34,082 nucleotides of DNA from an uncultured Muribaculaceae bacterium (GTDB taxonomy: Bacteria > Bacteroidota > Bacteroidia > Bacteroidales > Muribaculaceae). Position numbers and translations under genes: made by a program. Below the pieces are notes generated by a model, which did no database searches, was not told the origin of the DNA, and saw only the letters and a list, made by a program, of their open reading frames with translations. The stretch covers positions 1 to 34,082 of the forward strand of contig CANQZK010000004.1 in assembly GCA_947628285.1 (NCBI GenBank), read 5' to 3'. This document shows positions 28,578 to 34,082 of the stretch, in pieces (the stretch's first letter is position 1; every line of letters starts with the position of its first letter).

Positions 28578-29156
28578 TTAAAGTTTTATACCGGCAAAGC
28601 CCATGAAGGCCATAGCCAACATGCCTGCCACAATCAGAGCGATGGGCACTCCGCGCATGGGTCGGGGCACATCAGTCATGGCCAACTGGGTGCGTATGCC
28701 GGCGAAGATGACCAGCGCCAGCAGGAAGCCGAGCGCCGTGGCCACGGCATAAACTATGGAGGTCACGAAGTCCATGCTCTGTTGGGCTACTATAATAGCA
28801 ACGCCCAAGACGGCACAATTGGTTGTTATCAACGGCAAAAAAACGCCTAAAGATGCATAAAGTGCCGGCGAAATCTTGCGGATGACTATTTCAAGCATCT
28901 GCACCACCACGGCAATGACCAGAATGAACAGGATTGTCTGGATGTAAGCCAGGCCCAGAGGCTCGAGCAGCAGGTGCTGCAGCACCCAGGTGACGGCGGT
29001 GGCGATGGCCATGACAAAGGTGACGGCGGCGCCCATGCCCACGGCGGAGTCGAGGTTCTTGGACACGCCTATGAACGGGCATATGCCCAGGAACTGCGCG
29101 AAGACGATGTTGTTGACGAATATCGCCGTTATGATGATGGCAAGGAAGGTGAGCAT
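28578..29156 (-). CDS. rnfA: Electron transport complex subunit RnfA
   Basis: 192 aa; NNIVFAQFLGICPFIGVSKNLDSAVGMG. Confidence 0.96.
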   Translation of the reverse strand: MLTFLAIIITAIFVNNIVFAQFLGICPFIGVSKNLDSAVGMGAAVTFVMAIATAVTWVLQHLLLEPLGLAYIQTILFILVIAVVVQMLEIVIRKISPALYASLGVFLPLITTNCAVLGVAIIVAQQSMDFVTSIVYAVATALGFLLALVIFAGIRTQLAMTDVPRPMRGVPIALIVAGMLAMAFMGFAGIKL

Positions 29157-29163
29157 AATGTGG

Positions 29164-29751
29164 TCAGGCCTTGTTGGTTAAACGATTGAACGCCGCGATG
29201 ATGAATCCCAGGGCGATGAATGCGCCTGGGGCGAGCACGAACACCAGCGGTGCGTATGAATCCGGGTAGACGCGCAGTCCGAAGACTGCGCCGGCGCCGA
29301 GCAGCTCGCGCACGCTGCCTATAATGGTCAGCGCGGCGGTGAAGCCCAGACCGATGCCCACGCCGTCAAGTGCCGAGGCGAGGACGCCGTTCTTCGACGC
29401 GAAACTTTCGGCACGGCCCAGCAGGATGCAGTTGACCACGATGAGCGGAATGAAGATGCCAAGGGCGGCATAGAGCCCCGGCAGCCAGGCCTGCATGACC
29501 ATCTGCAGCACGGTGACGAAGGTGGCTATCACCACTATGAACACGGGGATGCGCACGGCGTCAGGCACAACGCTTTTCAGGGCCGAGATGACCGTGTTGG
29601 AACAGATGAGCACAAACAGTGTGGCCAGGCCCATGGACATACCCGTCAGGGCCGACGAGGTGGTGCCCAAGGTGGGGCACATGCCCAGGATGAGCACAAA
29701 GGTGGGATTCTGCCGGATGATGCCGTTGACAATTATCGATAATGGCTTCAT
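29164..29751 (-). CDS. rnfE: Electron transport complex subunit RnfE
   Basis: 195 aa; NPTFVLILGMCPTLGTTSSALTG, NCILLGRAESFASKNGVLASALDGVGIGLGF. Confidence 0.96.
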   Translation of the reverse strand: MKPLSIIVNGIIRQNPTFVLILGMCPTLGTTSSALTGMSMGLATLFVLICSNTVISALKSVVPDAVRIPVFIVVIATFVTVLQMVMQAWLPGLYAALGIFIPLIVVNCILLGRAESFASKNGVLASALDGVGIGLGFTAALTIIGSVRELLGAGAVFGLRVYPDSYAPLVFVLAPGAFIALGFIIAAFNRLTNKA

Positions 29752-30317
29752 GATGCGGTGTTGTCTTGTTTGGAGAATTTCAGAAAGGCGGCGCGGGCGC
29801 GATTGACGGCGCCTAAGAAGGCTCTGGAGGTGATTGTGGCGGCTGTGATGCCGTCAATGTTGCCGCCGTCCTTGGTCACGGTCAGCTCGTCGCGGCTGCC
29901 AATGACGGAGTGCCGGCCCTCGGGGTCGCGGAACCACTCGGCGGCCTTGTCGCCCAGACCGGGCGTCTCGGTGGATTCCAGTATGGAATAGTCTGTCAGG
30001 CCACCCTCGGCGTCGAAGCCCACCATGATGGTGAGCGGGCCGGAGAAGCCCTCGTTGGTCGTCACGAGCACGGCGGCGCCGGTCAGGCGGCCGTCCACGC
30101 GGCCGGGGTAGATGCGGCAGCCGTCCACGGTCAAGGTGTCGGCCATGGGATTGTTGGCGAATCGGGGCATGACGGTGGCCACGGCCTCTGTCTCGGCCAT
30201 GGAGGCGTTGAGGGCTATACGGTCGGCAGTCAGAGAGTTGACAGCCGCCAACAGGCCGGCCACGGCTATGCTGACGCAGCCAAGCGACAGCACCATGTTG
30301 CGCAGCGAGGATTTCAT
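29748..30317 (-). CDS. rnfG: Electron transport complex subunit RnfG (FMN-binding)
   Basis: Start taken as MKSSLRNMVLSL at 30317; TETPGLGDKAAEWF and DGITAATITSRAF flavinylation-type region. Confidence 0.93.
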   Translation of the reverse strand: MKSSLRNMVLSLGCVSIAVAGLLAAVNSLTADRIALNASMAETEAVATVMPRFANNPMADTLTVDGCRIYPGRVDGRLTGAAVLVTTNEGFSGPLTIMVGFDAEGGLTDYSILESTETPGLGDKAAEWFRDPEGRHSVIGSRDELTVTKDGGNIDGITAATITSRAFLGAVNRARAAFLKFSKQDNTAS

Positions 30318-31282
30318 ACGGCGTCCTCCTTCTGCAGTTTGCCGAACCGCACGGGGCGGCACCAGCGGTTGATGAGCGGGGTCAGGCCGTTGCCTAAGAG
30401 GATGGCGAACGACATGCCCTCGGGGTAAGCGCCCCACTGGCGGATGACCACCGTCACCACGCCTATGAGCACGCCGTAGATGAGCATGCCGCGGCGCGTC
30501 ATGGGCGATGTCACATAGTCAGTGGCCATGAAGATGGCGCCCAGCAGCAGCCCGCCGCCCAACAGGTTGGGCACCACGCGGGCACCGACAAGCAGGTCGA
30601 GCGCGGCCACGGTGGCGATGATGGCCACGGGTATGTGCCAGCTTATGACCCTGACTGCCAACAGGTAGACAAAGCCGATGAGCAGGGCCAGGGCGCTGAC
30701 CTCGCCAAGCGAACCGCCTATCGAGCCCATGAACATCTCGCCGGGGGTGCAGAACATGCTGAAGTCATCGGCCGCGCCGAATTTCTTGAGGGCTTCCAGC
30801 GGGGTTGCGCCGGTGAGTCCGTCGGCCACGGCTTCGAATCCGCTGCCGGGCACGGGCCAGACCGTCATCAGCGCCGGGAACGAGATAAGCAGGAACACGC
30901 GGGCGGCGATGGCCGGATTGAATATGTTGCAGCCCAGGCCGCCGAAGGCCATCTTGGCCACGCCTATGGCGAACAGGGCACCGACAAGGACCGTCCACCA
31001 TGGCAGACCGGCCGGCACGTTCAGGGTCAGGAGCAGGCCGGTGAGCGCGGCGGCTATCAGCGAGGGCCGCTCGGCCCGGCGTCGGCCCAGCACGAAGCGT
31101 GCAATAAGGTATTCAAATGCCACACAGGCTGTTACGGACACCAACATGACACCTATGGCGGGCAGGCCGAAGAACCAGGCCGCGGCGAAGGCGGCCGGCA
31201 GCAGGGCAATGATGACGTGCATCATGGCGCCGGCGGCGGTGCGGCGCGTGTGTATGTGAGGCGATGGCGAGAATATTATCAT
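30314..31282 (-). CDS. rnfD: Electron transport complex subunit RnfD
   Basis: 322 aa; SPSPHIHTRRTAAGAMMHVIIALLPA, DGLTGATPLEALKK, FMATDYVTSPMTRRGMLIYG. Confidence 0.95.
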   Translation of the reverse strand: MIIFSPSPHIHTRRTAAGAMMHVIIALLPAAFAAAWFFGLPAIGVMLVSVTACVAFEYLIARFVLGRRRAERPSLIAAALTGLLLTLNVPAGLPWWTVLVGALFAIGVAKMAFGGLGCNIFNPAIAARVFLLISFPALMTVWPVPGSGFEAVADGLTGATPLEALKKFGAADDFSMFCTPGEMFMGSIGGSLGEVSALALLIGFVYLLAVRVISWHIPVAIIATVAALDLLVGARVVPNLLGGGLLLGAIFMATDYVTSPMTRRGMLIYGVLIGVVTVVIRQWGAYPEGMSFAILLGNGLTPLINRWCRPVRFGKLQKEDAV

Positions 31283-31288
31283 GGCAGG

Positions 31289-32620
31289 TCACTTATTCAA
31301 GGTTTTGACGGCACTCTTGGCCGTGCGGATGTAGTCGAGCAGCGGGCGGGAGCTGGGACAGATGTAGGAGCATGAGCCACATTCGATGCAGTCAAGCACG
31401 CGAGCCTCCGCGGCTTCGGGCCACATGCGCAGGCGTCCGCAGGTGGACAGCAGATAGGGTTCCAAACCCATGGGACAGGCCTCCACGCAGCGTGCGCAGC
31501 GAATGCACGGGTCGGGGGTAAGGCGCCGCGTTTCGCCGGCTGCGAGCACCAGCAGGCCCGAGGTAGCCTTGGTGACGGGTGCCTGAAGATTGACGGCTGA
31601 GCTGCCCATCATCGGGCCGCCGACCACCACCTTGACATCGTCGGGAACGGAGCCCAAGACATCGCTGATGGAGGTACCCACGGCCACAAGGAAGTTGCCG
31701 CGCACGGGGGCGGCGCCAGTCACGGTTATGACACGCTCGATGAGCGGACGGCCGCACAGCACGGCGGCGTAGACGGCAAAGGCAGTGGCCACGTTGTTGA
31801 CCACCGCGCCGACATCGGAGGGCAGACCGCCCGAGGGGATGCGGCGCCCGGTGACGGCCTCGACAAGCTGTTTCTCGCCACCCTGGGGGTATTTGGTCTT
31901 AAGCACTGCGATTGATATGGGCCAGGCGGGGTCCAGGGCGCGGCGCAGGGCCGCGATGGCCTCGGGCTTGTTGTCCTCGATGCCAATGACGGCGCGGCGG
32001 GCGCCGCAGGCCGACATCATCAGCTCGATGCCCTCGGCAATGCGCGGGGCATAGCCGCGTATCAGGGCGTCGTCGCAAGTCAGGTAGGGCTCGCACTCGC
32101 AGGCGTTGATTATCAGCAGTTCAGGCTCGTGCCCGGCCTTGGGCGAGAGCTTGACGGTGGAGGGGAATGCGGCGCCGCCCAGACCCACGATGCCGCTGTC
32201 GGCTATGATGCGGCGCAGCTCCTCGGGGGTGTGGCGCTCGCTCAGGGTGCGGTCGGTGGGGCGGGTGTCGAATTCTATCTGGGCCTTGCGCATGACGTCG
32301 TCGGCGCGGTGGGCCTCCTCATCGGCCTCGATTTCGATGGCCGGGATGCTGTAGCCCGCGGCGTTCATAATCGGCCCTATGGCCTTGACACGCCCGGAGA
32401 TGGATGCGTGGACGGGCGCCGAGACGAATCCGTCGGCCCGGGCCACCATCTGGCCGCGCACCACCGTGTCGCCCACCTTGACGCAGGGCACGGCCGGCCG
32501 GCCAATGTGCTGCTGCAGCGGAAGTTGCACGCGGCGGGGCAGGTCAAGCACCGTCACGGGCATGCCGGCGGTCAATTTGTTCTGCGGCGGATGTATGCCG
32601 CCTATTCTGAAGGTCTTCAT
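31289..32620 (-). CDS. rnfC: Electron transport complex subunit RnfC
   Basis: Start taken as MKTFRIGGIHPPQNK at 32620; GGAAFPSTVKLSP, KYPQGGEKQL, two ferredoxin cysteine clusters CIRCARCVEACP and CIECGSCSYICP. Confidence 0.95.
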   Translation of the reverse strand: MKTFRIGGIHPPQNKLTAGMPVTVLDLPRRVQLPLQQHIGRPAVPCVKVGDTVVRGQMVARADGFVSAPVHASISGRVKAIGPIMNAAGYSIPAIEIEADEEAHRADDVMRKAQIEFDTRPTDRTLSERHTPEELRRIIADSGIVGLGGAAFPSTVKLSPKAGHEPELLIINACECEPYLTCDDALIRGYAPRIAEGIELMMSACGARRAVIGIEDNKPEAIAALRRALDPAWPISIAVLKTKYPQGGEKQLVEAVTGRRIPSGGLPSDVGAVVNNVATAFAVYAAVLCGRPLIERVITVTGAAPVRGNFLVAVGTSISDVLGSVPDDVKVVVGGPMMGSSAVNLQAPVTKATSGLLVLAAGETRRLTPDPCIRCARCVEACPMGLEPYLLSTCGRLRMWPEAAEARVLDCIECGSCSYICPSSRPLLDYIRTAKSAVKTLNK

Positions 32621-33465
32621 TCGGTTGGCGATTGAGTGGTGGGCCGGCGGGGCGGCAGTGTGGAGTGAATTGCGCCGGTGGGACACACGGCTATGCACTT
32701 ACCGCACGAACGGCATTTTTCAAAATCGATGTAGGCCAGGTTGTCGGCCACGGTGATGGCGTCGAAGGGGCATTCGCGGGCGCATTTGCCGCAGCCTATG
32801 CATGCGTTGGCGCATATTTTCCGGGCCACGGCGCCACGGTCGCGCGACGAGCAGGCCACCCACACGCGGCGGTCGCGCGGGCCCTTGTAGCGCAGCTCAA
32901 GCAGGTGGCGCGGGCAGGCCTTGACGCACTGTCCGCAGGCGGTGCAGGCGTCGGGGTCGACAACGGGCAGGCCCGTGGCGGCGTCCATGCTCAGCGCCCC
33001 GAAGGCGCATACGTCCACGCAGTCGCCGCAGCCCAGGCAGCCGAATGCACAGCCGCGCGAACCCACGGCCACGGCGTTCATCACCGCGCATGAGTGCGCT
33101 CCGTCATACTCGTAGCGCTGCGGGCGGGCGTCGCACGTGCCGTTGCAGCGCAACACCGCCACCATGGGGCGTCCGGCCTCGACGTCGACGCCTAAGATGG
33201 CCGCTATCTTCTGCATGACCTCGTCGCCGCCCACGGGGCAGTAGATTCCCTGCAGGTTGCCACGCTTGACGCAGGTCTCGGCCAGGTCGCGACAACCGCG
33301 CAGCCCGCAGCCGCCGCAGTTGGCGCCCGGCAGCTGCGTGGTGATGCGGCCCACGCGCGGGTCCTCGTTGATGCGGAACCGCCTCGACACAAAGTACAGC
33401 ATCACGACGCCGACAAGGCCCGTAACACCGAGAATGATGACTGGAGTGAGCAAACTTGAAGTCAT
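32617..33465 (-). CDS. rnfB: Electron transport complex subunit RnfB
   Basis: Start taken as MTSSLLTPVIILG at 33465; LPGANCGGCGLRGCRDLAE and multiple [4Fe-4S] CxxCxxCxxxCP motifs. Confidence 0.93.
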   Translation of the reverse strand: MTSSLLTPVIILGVTGLVGVVMLYFVSRRFRINEDPRVGRITTQLPGANCGGCGLRGCRDLAETCVKRGNLQGIYCPVGGDEVMQKIAAILGVDVEAGRPMVAVLRCNGTCDARPQRYEYDGAHSCAVMNAVAVGSRGCAFGCLGCGDCVDVCAFGALSMDAATGLPVVDPDACTACGQCVKACPRHLLELRYKGPRDRRVWVACSSRDRGAVARKICANACIGCGKCARECPFDAITVADNLAYIDFEKCRSCGKCIAVCPTGAIHSTLPPRRPTTQSPTE

Positions 33466-33467
33466 GT

Positions 33468-33920
33468 CTATGTTCCGGTTTGAGTGGAAGTTCCTATAAT
33501 AGTCCATCTGACGCTGCGGTCAATGCGCCGGCGCAACAGATAGAGCACCGTCCCGGTCAGCAGCAGCGCGCCGAATCCGGCGGCGGCGGCCCACGGCTGC
33601 GACAGCCCGGCGCGGACAGCCGCGGCGGCGCCCGCAATCATGGCCAGGACGGGCAGAATCATAAGCAGAAACAGAGCCAGCCGGCCCGTGGAGGAGGCGG
33701 TCACGACATCGACACGGTCGCCGGGCATGACGGTCACGCCCGCGCGGATTTCGGCACGGAAAGGCACCGCCGCAGACTCGCCGCCGCGCCGACAGGCAGC
33801 CGCGAGCGAGCACGTGCCGCATCGCGCCGCATCGTCCGATGCGGCGTCAAGATGTACAATGGCGTGCGAGGCTGATTCGACCGACTCCACAAGCGCCCGA
33901 TGTGTGACTGTGACCGACAT
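33468..33920 (-). CDS. RseC/MucC family protein
   Basis: 150 aa; CGTCSLAAACR cysteine motif, PGDRVDV, two TM segments; immediately upstream of rnfB. Confidence 0.85.
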   Translation of the reverse strand: MSVTVTHRALVESVESASHAIVHLDAASDDAARCGTCSLAAACRRGGESAAVPFRAEIRAGVTVMPGDRVDVVTASSTGRLALFLLMILPVLAMIAGAAAAVRAGLSQPWAAAAGFGALLLTGTVLYLLRRRIDRSVRWTIIGTSTQTGT

Positions 33921-33947
33921 TTCGCTGACTCAAAAACAATCTGTATG

Positions 33948-33955
33948 CAAAGTTA
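33948..33955 (-). promoter_or_regulatory. Candidate -7 box TAACTTTG (minus) for the rseC-rnf unit
   Basis: Plus-strand CAAAGTTA 28 nt upstream of the rseC ATG at 33920. Confidence 0.55.
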
Positions 33956-34046
33956 AACAATTTTTCAGTACGATTTCCGAAAATAAAAAAATTCACCCTT
34001 TTGGCCAATAACGTGAGTTCGGGATAATAAAAACCCTAAAAAAGTT

Positions 34047-34080
34047 GAATCGGCAGCTTGAAAAAGTTGCCGATTCTTTT
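34047..34080. terminator. Strong hairpin with GAAA loop and flanking T runs
   Basis: GAATCGGCAGCTT-GAAA-AAGTTGCCGATTC then TTTT; also a T run on the opposite strand. Confidence 0.75.
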
Positions 34081-34082
34081 GG

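Noticed and set aside
30635-31375. 246-aa plus-strand ORF
   Set aside because: Antisense to rnfD/rnfC; H/G/Q-rich shadow translation.

Overview
The window is a GC-rich bacterial chromosome segment. Its TAnnTTTG-type promoters and gene content suggest Bacteroidetes/Bacteroidales (inference). It is mostly core metabolism. Features in order: (i) the N-terminal part of a minus-strand protein with a 24/48-bp GYQQRGQG tandem repeat; (ii) a TrmH/SpoU RNA methyltransferase; (iii) an etfB-etfA-acyl-CoA dehydrogenase operon, with the dehydrogenase ORF split by an apparent single-C frameshift; (iv) a secreted GH20 hexosaminidase; (v) two ECF sigma-factor modules facing each other tail to tail; (vi) an lplA-gcvT-gcvH-gcvPA-gcvPB-lpd glycine-cleavage operon; (vii) a lower-GC Type III restriction-modification cassette flanked by GTAGGGRCGC palindromic elements; (viii) a DUF4954-like protein; (ix) lepA; (x) nhaA; (xi) a tightly packed nine-gene minus-strand unit rseC-rnfBCDGEA-ypfJ-ribD. 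The observations most worth follow-up are the RM cassette with its flanking palindromes, long leader/small ORF and in-frame hexamer microsatellites, the acyl-CoA dehydrogenase frameshift, the Rnf-RibD gene linkage, and the convergent ECF pair with a shared candidate promoter motif. I found no clear evidence for a wholly new system; all functional calls are from reading translations by eye, without database searches.
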